Position numbers and translations under genes: made by a program. This document shows positions 45,558-53,364 of a DNA stretch of 64,000 nt, piece after piece. The notes under the pieces are model-generated. The model had not been told where the DNA came from. It worked only from the letters and a program-made list of their open reading frames with translations, and did no database searches. The DNA is from Gemmatimonas sp. UBA7669 (GTDB taxonomy: Bacteria > Gemmatimonadota > Gemmatimonadetes > Gemmatimonadales > Gemmatimonadaceae), in contig NZ_DLHL01000037.1 of assembly GCF_002483225.1 (NCBI RefSeq), positions 1 to 64,000 of the forward strand, in the 5' to 3' direction. The number at the start of each line of letters is the position of its first letter. Within the stretch, counting starts at the first letter, position 1.

Positions 45558-46966
45558 CCTCGCGTACAACGGATTCGATGTTGCGCCGCCGCGCGGCGGC
45601 GCTGCTGAGCGCCGTGTCATTGGCCGTTGCCGCGGCGTGCGCCAATCAGGGCATGCCGCCGGGCGGTCCGCCGGATAACGCGCCGCCGCGCATTCTGGCC
45701 ATCACGCCGGAGAACGCCAGCGTGATCGGCAAGCCGCGCGATGTCGAAATCCGTTTCGACGAAGTCATCAGCGAAACGCCCAAGGGCGCGCAGGACCTGC
45801 GCGAGCTGGTCTTCATCAGCCCCAAGAGCGGCCAGGCCCGCGTGAGCTGGTCGCGCTCACGCATCAGCATTCGTCCGGAGAAGGGATGGAAACCCAACAC
45901 GGTGTACTCCATCCAGATCCGTGCCGGCATCCAGGACCTGCGCGCCAACGGCATCGACTCCATCATCCGTCTCGTGTTTTCCACCGGCGGACCCATTCCG
46001 GCCACGCGCATTACGGGCGTGGCCTTCGACTGGGCGGCCGGTCGCGGGATGCCGGGCAGCGTGGTGGAGGCCATTGCCGAAGACAGCACCACGTATCAGG
46101 CCGTGGCCGACTCGGTTGGTCGCTACGAGCTTCGGCATCTGCCGCCGGGGCCGTACCTGCTGCGCGCCTTTGCCGATCGCAACAGCAACCGCGAACTCGA
46201 GCCGCTGGAGATCTGGGACTCGGTGCGTGTCACCTTCACCGAAAGCGCGGAAGCGGAGTTCTATGCCTTCCAGCACGATACGGTGGGGCTGCGCATCACG
46301 GGCGTGGAAGTGAGTGACAGCAATCGGGTGCTCAAGGTCACCTTCGACAAGCCCTACCGCCCCGAGCAGCAGTTCCTCATCGACAGTGTACTCGTCAAGC
46401 GACCGGATTCCTCGCTGGTCATGGTGCGGCTCGTGCAGACCGCCGGCCAGTGGGCCGCGGCCGACAGTGCGCGAAATAAGGCGGTGGCCGATTCCACGCG
46501 GGCCGCGAACGCCGCCAACGCCCCCAAGATCGATTCCACACCAGCCATGCGCGCCCGCGCGGACAGCGCCATGCGTGCGCGCCGCGCCGACAGCATTGAA
46601 GCGGCGGTGGCTGCAGCCCGGCGCGCGCGTCAAGCTGCCGAGCGCGAGGCCCGAGCGCGTGGTGTGCGCTATGTGCCGCCCGACACCACGCCGCCGCCCA
46701 AAATGAATCGCCCCAAAGTGTTCACCGAGATGTTCATTCGGCTGGACACTGCCCTCGCGCCGCAAACGCAGTATCGCGTGGAGGTGCGCGGGGTGCGCAG
46801 TCTGGGTGAAGTGGTGCGCCGTCCCTCGCGGGTGTTCACAACCGCGCGGCGTGACACCACAACCCGTCGCGACACCACAGCACGACCGGATACCACGACG
46901 CGGCGCGACACCACCGCACGACCGGCGCCCGTGCGACCGGTGCCACCGGACACCTCGCGCAAGTGA
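45554..46966 (+). CDS. Lipoprotein with bacterial Ig-like (Big_5) domain
   Basis: A 470-aa envelope protein. A lipoprotein-type signal (LSAVSLAVAAAC, Cys about 29) is followed by a Pro-rich stretch and a Big_5/SbsA-type Ig-like domain (about 43-145; ILAITPENASVIGKPRDVEIRFDE), a carboxypeptidase-regulatory-like strand region, and an Ala/Arg-rich, probably helical, segment. The tail has short tandem 'RRDTTARPDTT' repeats. It is coupled to valS (GTG in GTGA) and to gmhB. An ATG at 45578 is an alternative start. Function unknown. Confidence 0.82.
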   Translation: MTSRTTDSMLRRRAAALLSAVSLAVAAACANQGMPPGGPPDNAPPRILAITPENASVIGKPRDVEIRFDEVISETPKGAQDLRELVFISPKSGQARVSWSRSRISIRPEKGWKPNTVYSIQIRAGIQDLRANGIDSIIRLVFSTGGPIPATRITGVAFDWAAGRGMPGSVVEAIAEDSTTYQAVADSVGRYELRHLPPGPYLLRAFADRNSNRELEPLEIWDSVRVTFTESAEAEFYAFQHDTVGLRITGVEVSDSNRVLKVTFDKPYRPEQQFLIDSVLVKRPDSSLVMVRLVQTAGQWAAADSARNKAVADSTRAANAANAPKIDSTPAMRARADSAMRARRADSIEAAVAAARRARQAAEREARARGVRYVPPDTTPPPKMNRPKVFTEMFIRLDTALAPQTQYRVEVRGVRSLGEVVRRPSRVFTTARRDTTTRRDTTARPDTTTRRDTTARPAPVRPVPPDTSRK

Positions 46967-47556
46967 CCGTGGCCCTGTTCCTCGACCGCGACGGTACCGT
47001 CATCGCCGACGCGCATTACCTCGCCGATCCGTCTGGCGTTCGGCTCATTGCCGGCGCGGCCGATGCCGTGCGATGGGCCAACGCCCAACAGGTGCCGGTG
47101 TTTCTCATCACCAATCAGTCGGGCATTGCACGCGGGCTCATCACGCCGGCGCAGTACGAGGCCACGCGCGAGCGCACCGAAGCGCTGCTGGCCGAGGCCG
47201 GCGCGGCAATCGTGCAGACCTATCACTGTCCGCACTTGCCCGACCCAGCCCGTCCTTGTCCCTGTCGCAAGCCTGGCCTTGGCATGTATCAGCAGGCGGC
47301 GGCCGAGCATGGGCTCGATCTCGCGCGTGCAGCCTACATTGGCGACCGGTGGCGCGACGTGCAGCCGGCCATTGCCACCGGCGGTGTGGGTGTGCTGGTA
47401 CCGGGCGTCGAAACGCCGGTGGATGACGTCGAACAGGCACGCTCGGCCCTCTCGAGTCGCCTGCATGTAGCCGACTCCTTGGGCGATGCCGTGCGCTGGG
47501 CCCTGGCCGCGCTTGGTATGACACAGCCCATCCACTCCAACTCCGAACCGTCATGA
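46963..47556 (+). CDS. gmhB: D-glycero-D-manno-heptose-1,7-bisphosphate 7-phosphatase (HAD-IIIA)
   Basis: A HAD-superfamily phosphatase of 197 aa. Asp8 and Asp10 in LFLDRDGTV are the nucleophile and acid. A zinc-binding loop (Cys89, His91, Cys99, Cys101) and GDRWRDVQPA complete the GmhB pattern. In GmhB this makes the heptose precursor of lipopolysaccharide; histidinol-phosphatase relatives share the fold. The GTG start overlaps the upstream stop, and the stop overlaps the purN ATG. No other heptose gene is present in the window. Confidence 0.88.
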   Translation: MTVALFLDRDGTVIADAHYLADPSGVRLIAGAADAVRWANAQQVPVFLITNQSGIARGLITPAQYEATRERTEALLAEAGAAIVQTYHCPHLPDPARPCPCRKPGLGMYQQAAAEHGLDLARAAYIGDRWRDVQPAIATGGVGVLVPGVETPVDDVEQARSALSSRLHVADSLGDAVRWALAALGMTQPIHSNSEPS

Positions 47557-48278
47557 CGCCGCGCGCTCGTCTTGGTGTGCTGGCCTCTGGTGGTGGCTCC
47601 AATCTGCAGGCCCTGCTCGATCATTTTGCGGGCAGCGCGCAGTCGGTTGGGGACATCGTGTGGGTGGGTGCCGACAAGCCCGACGCCGGCGCGCTCATGC
47701 GTGCGCGCTCACACGGCGTGGCCACCGAAGTGCTGACTGCGCCATCTGACGGTGACGCGCTCGTACGCACTCTGCAGAATTTGCGCGTGGACACGCTGGT
47801 GCTGGCTGGCTATCTCAAGCTGCTGCCCGCCGAGGTGGTGCGCGCGTTTCGTGGTCGCGTGATCAACGTGCACCCAGCGCTGCTGCCGGCCTTTGGCGGC
47901 CCGGGCATGTATGGTCAGCGCATTCACCGCGCCGTGCTCGCACATGGCGCAACGGTGACGGGCGTGACAGTGCACTTCGTGGACGAAGTGTACGACCGCG
48001 GCCCCATCATCGCACAGTGGCCGGTGCCCGTGCTGCCGGGCGATACACCGGCCTTGCTCGCGGCGCGCGTGCTGCGCGTGGAGCACCAGTTGCTGCCGCT
48101 CTGTGCTTCGGCCGTGGCCTCCGGCGCCGTGCTGCTCGGTGATGACAACCGCGTGCACGGCGAGTTGCCGGTACCGGTGAGCCCGGCGGCGCCCGAGTGG
48201 CAGTTTGCTCTCACACCTGATGACACCACGCTCCCGGCGCTGCTGCCGGGACATGTGGCCCGACTGTTTCCCCGCTGA
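47553..48278 (+). CDS. purN: Phosphoribosylglycinamide formyltransferase
   Basis: Third step of purine synthesis: transfers formyl from 10-formyltetrahydrofolate to GAR. 241 aa, slightly longer than the usual 190-220. The catalytic Asn105, His107 (INVHPALLPAFGG) and Asp148 (VYDRGPII) are intact. The start overlaps gmhB (ATGA). It ends nine bases from the stop of a convergent lipoprotein gene that lies between purN and purH. Confidence 0.94.
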   Translation: MTPRARLGVLASGGGSNLQALLDHFAGSAQSVGDIVWVGADKPDAGALMRARSHGVATEVLTAPSDGDALVRTLQNLRVDTLVLAGYLKLLPAEVVRAFRGRVINVHPALLPAFGGPGMYGQRIHRAVLAHGATVTGVTVHFVDEVYDRGPIIAQWPVPVLPGDTPALLAARVLRVEHQLLPLCASAVASGAVLLGDDNRVHGELPVPVSPAAPEWQFALTPDDTTLPALLPGHVARLFPR

Positions 48279-48287
48279 GCGGGCAGC

Positions 48288-49427
48288 TCAAAATCGAACG
48301 GTGGTACAGTTCTCTGTATCTGCTGACCTCGATTGCGAAGTCACCGCGGGGAGATTCATGATGACGAGGTGAGGCTCAGCATCGTCCGCCTCGGGCGACA
48401 TCGCAAAGAATCGCCGCGCATCGGCAAGTAGCACCATGGCTCCGGGCGGAAGTTGTGCGACTCGCAAGGTCTGCCCTTCCGGTGTGAAATTGGCGTAGCG
48501 ACGCTTTCCGCCTGGTACCGAAAGCCAGAAGTTGCCCTCGGAGTCAGCGATTGGTTCAGGAACGATCGAGTCGTGCACAGCCAGCTGAGCCTCAAGGAAA
48601 CGCTTGGCTGACCGAAACGAGTCAGGGGACATCGCTTCCTGCCCGAGTTCCGACGAGATCAACTGTTCTCTTTGCAGAGGAAATGCGGGCCAGAATCGAG
48701 GATATGCCTTGATCGGCGAACCACCGTACGAGAACACTCGCACGCTGTCTGCTGTCACGACAGTGAAAGTCTCACGGCACGCCAGCACAAGCTGAGGTGA
48801 GACCTTGGGCACCGTAACCATGCGTGGAGCGGGACTTCCATCTACCAGCAGACGCTGACCCGCCGGCAGACGTACAAGTCGGAGCGGAGCGGCCTTGATG
48901 TCGCCAACGAGCACGTCTACCGAATCGGCAACGACACTACCAACGGACACCCTACCGAATCGTGAAGTTCTGACTCCAAGGTATCGGCCGTCGTCGAGCC
49001 GCTTCACAACCTGAAGACCGCCCATGCCCCGCCACGCCACTGGTGATTCGGTGAAGAGCACGCGTCCGCTGCTGTCAAACACGGAGACCCGCTGCAAAGC
49101 ATCATCCCATAGTCCGTAGCCGGCATCGACTGCGAATATTCGTCCGACGGCCTCTACGTCGCCGGGACCACGGCCTCGACGCATAGCTATATCCCGTTCG
49201 AGAGAATCGGCAATCACGAAGACGCGGTTGTCCGCCGTTGACACAGCCAAGGCCCGACCATCGCTTCCCAAAGAGAAGAGGTCAGGCAAACTTGTGACGC
49301 CGACATATGCGGCCTCCAGCGTCGGCGTGTCTGTGTCTTGTGCGGCATTGGCAGGTCGCGCCCGCGTCGTATCCGAGCAGCCGACAAGCAGGCCAAAGGA
49401 CACGAGCATGAGGATGTTGAAGTTCAT
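48288..49427 (-). CDS. Six-bladed-propeller-like lipoprotein, lower GC than neighbours
   Basis: From the ATG at 49427 it encodes 379 aa with a lipoprotein signal (LLVGC). Repeated short beta segments (SLGSDGRALAVS, VFDSSGRVL, DSEGNFWLSVPGG) suggest a six-bladed beta-propeller of the type often found as receptor-like lipoproteins in Bacteroidota; the family name is not certain. Its GC content looks near 55%, clearly below the flanking purine genes, and its orientation is opposite to both. It was probably acquired. The long open frame further upstream (to 50057) is antisense to purH and was not used. Confidence 0.78.
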   Translation of the reverse strand: MNFNILMLVSFGLLVGCSDTTRARPANAAQDTDTPTLEAAYVGVTSLPDLFSLGSDGRALAVSTADNRVFVIADSLERDIAMRRGRGPGDVEAVGRIFAVDAGYGLWDDALQRVSVFDSSGRVLFTESPVAWRGMGGLQVVKRLDDGRYLGVRTSRFGRVSVGSVVADSVDVLVGDIKAAPLRLVRLPAGQRLLVDGSPAPRMVTVPKVSPQLVLACRETFTVVTADSVRVFSYGGSPIKAYPRFWPAFPLQREQLISSELGQEAMSPDSFRSAKRFLEAQLAVHDSIVPEPIADSEGNFWLSVPGGKRRYANFTPEGQTLRVAQLPPGAMVLLADARRFFAMSPEADDAEPHLVIMNLPAVTSQSRSADTENCTTVRF

Positions 49428-49595
49428 AGCCACGCAGTTGAAGCGAGGAGAAGACGGGCCAAGGAATCGAAGTTCCCAGTTTGGGCGCCGCAATGCTATG
49501 CCCTGAGACTCTCCTGTCAAGATTGAAAGCATCGGCTTGGCGACCCGTTTATTTTTCGGCTTGCTCGTCGCCCTGCTCACACCAAGATCCCGTCC

Positions 49596-51125
49596 ATGCG
49601 CGCCCTGCTTTCCGTTTCCGACAAATCCGGCCTCGTGCCGTTTGCCCAGGGCCTCGCGGCCAAGGGTGTTGAACTGGTGTCCACCGGCGGCACGGCCCGC
49701 ACGCTGCGCGATGCCGGCCTCGCGGTGAAGGACATCAGCGAGATCACCGGCTTTCCCGAAATGCTCGATGGGCGCGTGAAGACGCTGCATCCGGTGGTGC
49801 ACGGCGGCCTCCTGGCGCGCCGCGATCTGCCCGAGCACATGGAGGCCATCAAGGCGCACAACATCGGCACCATCGATCTCGTGGTCGTGAACCTCTATCC
49901 GTTCCGCGAGACGGCGGCCAAGGCCGGCGTGCATCCCGAAGAGGTCATCGAAAACATCGACATCGGCGGCCCGTCCATGCTGCGCTCGGCGGCCAAGAAT
50001 TTCGAGTCGGTGTGGGTCATCGTCGACCCGGCTGATTACGAGCGTGTGCTCGCGCATGTCACCGCCGGCACCGACGATGCCAGCCTGCGCCGGCTACTGG
50101 CCGAAAAGGTGTACGCACACACGAGCGGCTACGATGCCGCCATCGCGCAGTGGTTCGCGCAGCAGCGCGGCGAGCCTTTCCCCGATCGCTACCCGCTGGC
50201 CTTCGAGAAGCAGCAGACGCTGCGCTACGGCGAAAATCCGCAGCAGCGCGCCGCCTTCTACGTGGAGAAGCCCGGTACGGGACTGGGCGCGCTGGTCCAG
50301 AAGGGTGGCAAGGAACTCTCGTTCAACAACCTGCTCGACTTGGAAGGCGCCCTGCTGGCCATCGAGCCCTTTGGCAGCCAGCCGGCCTGCGCCATCATCA
50401 AGCACACCACGCCCTGCGGCCTGGCCACGGGCAGCGACGCACTCGACGCCTACAAGAAGGCACTGGCCTGTGATCCGGTGAGTGCCTTCGGCAGCGTCAT
50501 CGCGTTCTCGGTGCCGGTGGACGTGGCGGCGGCGGAAGCCATCAGCAGTCTCTTCGTGGAGTGCATTGTCGCGCCGCAGTTCGCGGAAGAGGCGGTGGAG
50601 ATTCTTGGCCGCAAGAAGAACCTGCGGGTGCTCGAGGGTCGGGCCAACTGGCCGGCCGGCACCATGGATCTCAAGCGTGTGCGTGGCGGCCTCCTGGTGC
50701 AGGATCGTGCGCCGTCGCCCACCGATCCGCAGCAGTGGAACGTGGTGACCACGCGTCCGCCCACGGCAGAAGAACAGCGCGATCTGCTGTTTGCGTGGAA
50801 GGCCGTGGCCAGCGTGAAGAGCAACGCCATTGTGCTCGCGCGCGGTGGCGCCACCATCGGCATTGGCGCGGGGCAGATGAGCCGCGTGGACGCGAGCTTC
50901 GTGGCGGTGCACAAGGCCACGACGCTGGGCCACGACACCAAGGGGTCAGCGCTCGGCAGCGATGCGTTCTTCCCCTTCCGCGACGGCATCGATCAGGCCG
51001 CAGCGGCGGGCGTGACGGCCATCGTGCAGCCCGGTGGTTCGGTGCGTGACGCCGAGGTGATCGAAGCGGCCAATGCGCACGGCATTGCCATGGTCTTCAC
51101 CGGCGAGCGCCTGTTCCGGCATTGA
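49596..51125 (+). CDS. purH: Bifunctional AICAR formyltransferase / IMP cyclohydrolase
   Basis: Last two steps of IMP synthesis. 509 aa. The N-terminal MGS-like cyclohydrolase domain (about 1-195; LLSVSDKSGLVPFAQGL, STGGTARTLRDAG, KTLHPVVHGGLLARR) and the C-terminal formyltransferase with Lys269-His270 in IIKHTTPCGLATG are complete. It is preceded by a 168-bp intergenic region where a promoter must lie, since the lipoprotein gene upstream faces the other way. Confidence 0.97.
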   Translation: MRALLSVSDKSGLVPFAQGLAAKGVELVSTGGTARTLRDAGLAVKDISEITGFPEMLDGRVKTLHPVVHGGLLARRDLPEHMEAIKAHNIGTIDLVVVNLYPFRETAAKAGVHPEEVIENIDIGGPSMLRSAAKNFESVWVIVDPADYERVLAHVTAGTDDASLRRLLAEKVYAHTSGYDAAIAQWFAQQRGEPFPDRYPLAFEKQQTLRYGENPQQRAAFYVEKPGTGLGALVQKGGKELSFNNLLDLEGALLAIEPFGSQPACAIIKHTTPCGLATGSDALDAYKKALACDPVSAFGSVIAFSVPVDVAAAEAISSLFVECIVAPQFAEEAVEILGRKKNLRVLEGRANWPAGTMDLKRVRGGLLVQDRAPSPTDPQQWNVVTTRPPTAEEQRDLLFAWKAVASVKSNAIVLARGGATIGIGAGQMSRVDASFVAVHKATTLGHDTKGSALGSDAFFPFRDGIDQAAAAGVTAIVQPGGSVRDAEVIEAANAHGIAMVFTGERLFRH

Positions 51126-51200
51126 GTGATGTCACCGATCCCAGTGTGGTCAGCCAGCACTGGCATCGCGTTGTACCAGAGCTTGGCAATCGGCCGGATT

Positions 51201-52001
51201 TCACATCATCGTGATGACCACCGCTCCACACTTGCCCGACATCATGGGCAGGCCGGTCATGATGGAGGTGTTGGGATAGATCTCCACGCTGCGGAACTGC
51301 AGCGGGCTGAGCGACTGGATGTCTTCCACATCCACCGGCTGGCGGTTGAGGAAGAATTGCACTTGGCAGCCCTGCCCTTCGATCTGCATGGCCCCGGTGC
51401 CCGCGCGTGTGGTGGCCACACTGATGCCACGCGCCGTGCGCTGCGCGAGGATGCCCGGCACGCCTTGAATGAGATCCACCACACCGGCTGGTTTGCGCGC
51501 CAGAATGTCATCGCGGGTCAGCAAGCGCCCCGTGCTCACACGAATCTGCAGCAGACGCTCCGCCATGGCCGTCGCATCACGACCAGCTGCGTCCATGGTG
51601 GATTGCACCTGCACGGGCGTGAGCTTGGTGAGCCGCGCGGTGGCGAGATTGACCGTATCCGCTACGCCGGCGAACACGTTGATGGGATGATTGATGGGCG
51701 CATAACCCAATCGGCGAGCCGTGAGCACATAAGCGCCGGTAGGCGGATCGCGGAACATCCAGAAGCCCCGCGCATCAGTACGCGTGCGCAGTCCGGTCCC
51801 CACGAGGGCGACCTCAACATCGGCCAGCGGCCGGCCCGCCGCATCAATGACGTCACCGACCAACGGTACCCCAGCTCGGCGGGTGGTATCGGCGGCACCA
51901 GAACGCTCGCTCTGACCCTCGACCGGGCGAGCCAACACGAGCAAGACAGACGCGATGGCCGGCGTCCAGAACCGGCGGCTGACAGCAAACAGGAGTCGCA
52001 T
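51201..52001 (-). CDS. Small exported carboxypeptidase-regulatory plus TonB-plug protein lacking a barrel
   Basis: 266 aa. A signal peptide (about 1-30), a carboxypeptidase-regulatory-like Ig domain (about 45-125; VPLVGDVIDAAGRPLADVEVAL), then a TonB plug-like domain (about 150-260; DLIQGVPGILAQRTARG, MQIEGQGCQVQFFLNRQPVD, RSVEIYPNTSIMTGLP). It ends right after the plug, with no outer-membrane barrel, like the larger protein at 36671-38185. It is convergent with purH and divergent from the PEP-CTERM-like gene. Function unknown. Confidence 0.78.
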   Translation of the reverse strand: MRLLFAVSRRFWTPAIASVLLVLARPVEGQSERSGAADTTRRAGVPLVGDVIDAAGRPLADVEVALVGTGLRTRTDARGFWMFRDPPTGAYVLTARRLGYAPINHPINVFAGVADTVNLATARLTKLTPVQVQSTMDAAGRDATAMAERLLQIRVSTGRLLTRDDILARKPAGVVDLIQGVPGILAQRTARGISVATTRAGTGAMQIEGQGCQVQFFLNRQPVDVEDIQSLSPLQFRSVEIYPNTSIMTGLPMMSGKCGAVVITMM

Positions 52002-52259
52002 GCGTCACGCTAGATAATTTCCGGACCAGAGCCAATCCCCCGGGGACAAGAGCCCGCTCCCTGTCGTCATGTCGCGGGCATTCCCATGCATGAGCCCGTC
52101 TGTTGCACGTTTGCGTCAGACTGTGGCGAGTTGTGGCCATTTTCCGGAATTTCCTGGCGTCCCCCCAGTGGTATTTCCCTAAGGACGCGGGGCAGAGCGC
52201 GCGGCGCGAATCATGCAGTGTTCATCATGAAACGGTCCGCCCTTTGACCAGGAGCTGTC

Positions 52260-53132
52260 ATGCTTGTCCGCCCCCGTCTGTTCTCGAGCCAGGCGCTTCC
52301 CGCCCTGCTCCTTGCCGCCCTCGTGGCGCTGCCCGCCTCAACCGTCCAGGCCCAGCAGTGGCAGGACATTTCCAGCGGCGGCTACTGGGACAACAACTCA
52401 AGCGACGGCACGAACTGCAACATTGGCCGCATCCTCCGCAACACGGAGGGGAGTTGCAGCAATCAGAAGCCTGCCGGCTGGCTCAGCACGAGTGGTGAAC
52501 TCATTGCAGCCAACGCCAGGGTGCTGCAGAGCGGCACTGGAACACCTCTGCGCTTCTTCTTCGGCGCCGGCACCTGGGAAATCGAACTGCTGGGCAGGGT
52601 GGCAGGCGCCGATGTGCCTTTGGAGTCGCAGTTCGGCTATCAGCTGGCAGACGACTTTGACGTGGAAGCGGCTGTGACGGGTCCCACAACCATCACGGTC
52701 GACTTCGGATTCTTCCTCTGGGTGGACGCGTGGAACCCCACTGGTGACCCGCGTCGGTTCTACACCGACATGCTGACGTTCGATGGTGAGGAATTCGCTG
52801 CCGCCCCCCAGCAGTTCGCGGTCTTCACAGACATTGGTAACGCCGCTCCGCCGGTATCAGACATTGACGCTTACGGGACTTTCTACCAACTCGCCAACAC
52901 CGGCACCTACTACGTCGGCGCCGAAGACAACGCCTGCGACCCGATCCCCGGCGCGGGCGGCTGCGCCTTCGGTTATCCGAACGATCGCAATTCCTTCTCC
53001 GACCGTGACTACAACGACTTCGTCATCCGCGTGAAGGCCGTCCCCGTGTCGGAACCGGCGCTGCCCGCGTTGTTGGCCAGCGGTCTGCTGCTGCTCGCAG
53101 CGCGACGAGCGCGCCGACACCGCGCGTTGTAG
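52260..53132 (+). CDS. PEP-CTERM-like exported protein
   Basis: 290 aa. Signal peptide at 1-30. The C-terminus has the sorting-signal layout: SEP, a hydrophobic helix (ALPALLASGLLLLAARR) and an Arg-rich tail, close to a PEP-CTERM signal handled by exosortase. Near residue 245 it has SDRDYNDFVIRVK, the Asp-rich pattern of DUF4114-like Ca-binding regions. AGGAG stands five bases before the ATG, an excellent ribosome-binding site, and a strong terminator follows, so it is a single-gene unit. No exosortase gene is in the window. Confidence 0.78.
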   Translation: MLVRPRLFSSQALPALLLAALVALPASTVQAQQWQDISSGGYWDNNSSDGTNCNIGRILRNTEGSCSNQKPAGWLSTSGELIAANARVLQSGTGTPLRFFFGAGTWEIELLGRVAGADVPLESQFGYQLADDFDVEAAVTGPTTITVDFGFFLWVDAWNPTGDPRRFYTDMLTFDGEEFAAAPQQFAVFTDIGNAAPPVSDIDAYGTFYQLANTGTYYVGAEDNACDPIPGAGGCAFGYPNDRNSFSDRDYNDFVIRVKAVPVSEPALPALLASGLLLLAARRARRHRAL

Positions 53133-53192
53133 CCCCAGCACACAACGCGCCGCGTTCGGCCGGGCTGTCCGGCAAACCACAGCACCAACGTC

Positions 53193-53227
53193 CAAGGCGG
53201 GGCCGACTGGTCCCGCCTTGTTGTTTG
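53193..53227 (+). terminator. Intrinsic terminator of the PEP-CTERM-like gene
   Basis: CAAGGCGGGGCC (53193-53204) and GGTCCCGCCTTG (53209-53220) form a 12-bp stem with one G-T pair, followed by TTGTTTG. It lies 60 bases after the stop codon. Confidence 0.82.
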
Positions 53228-53364
53228 AGTCGGCCAACTGGCCCCCAGCTTCTCGCCCCGGGCGGTTGTGCCCGGTCCCCCCGCTGGCGAGCTTTGAGGG
53301 TTACTGCTCCTCTGCCCACCCGGTCCGCCTCCGGCCCGGGGCGGCTCCACTATTTGTCCCGTCC

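Noticed and set aside
49428..50057. N-terminal extension of the propeller lipoprotein to 589 codons
   Set aside because: The extension runs antisense through purH; the ATG at 49427 gives a clean lipoprotein signal.
52100..52259. Sigma-54 promoter upstream of the PEP-CTERM-like gene
   Set aside because: TGGC and TTG-like pieces exist, but the -24/-12 GG and GC spacing does not fit.
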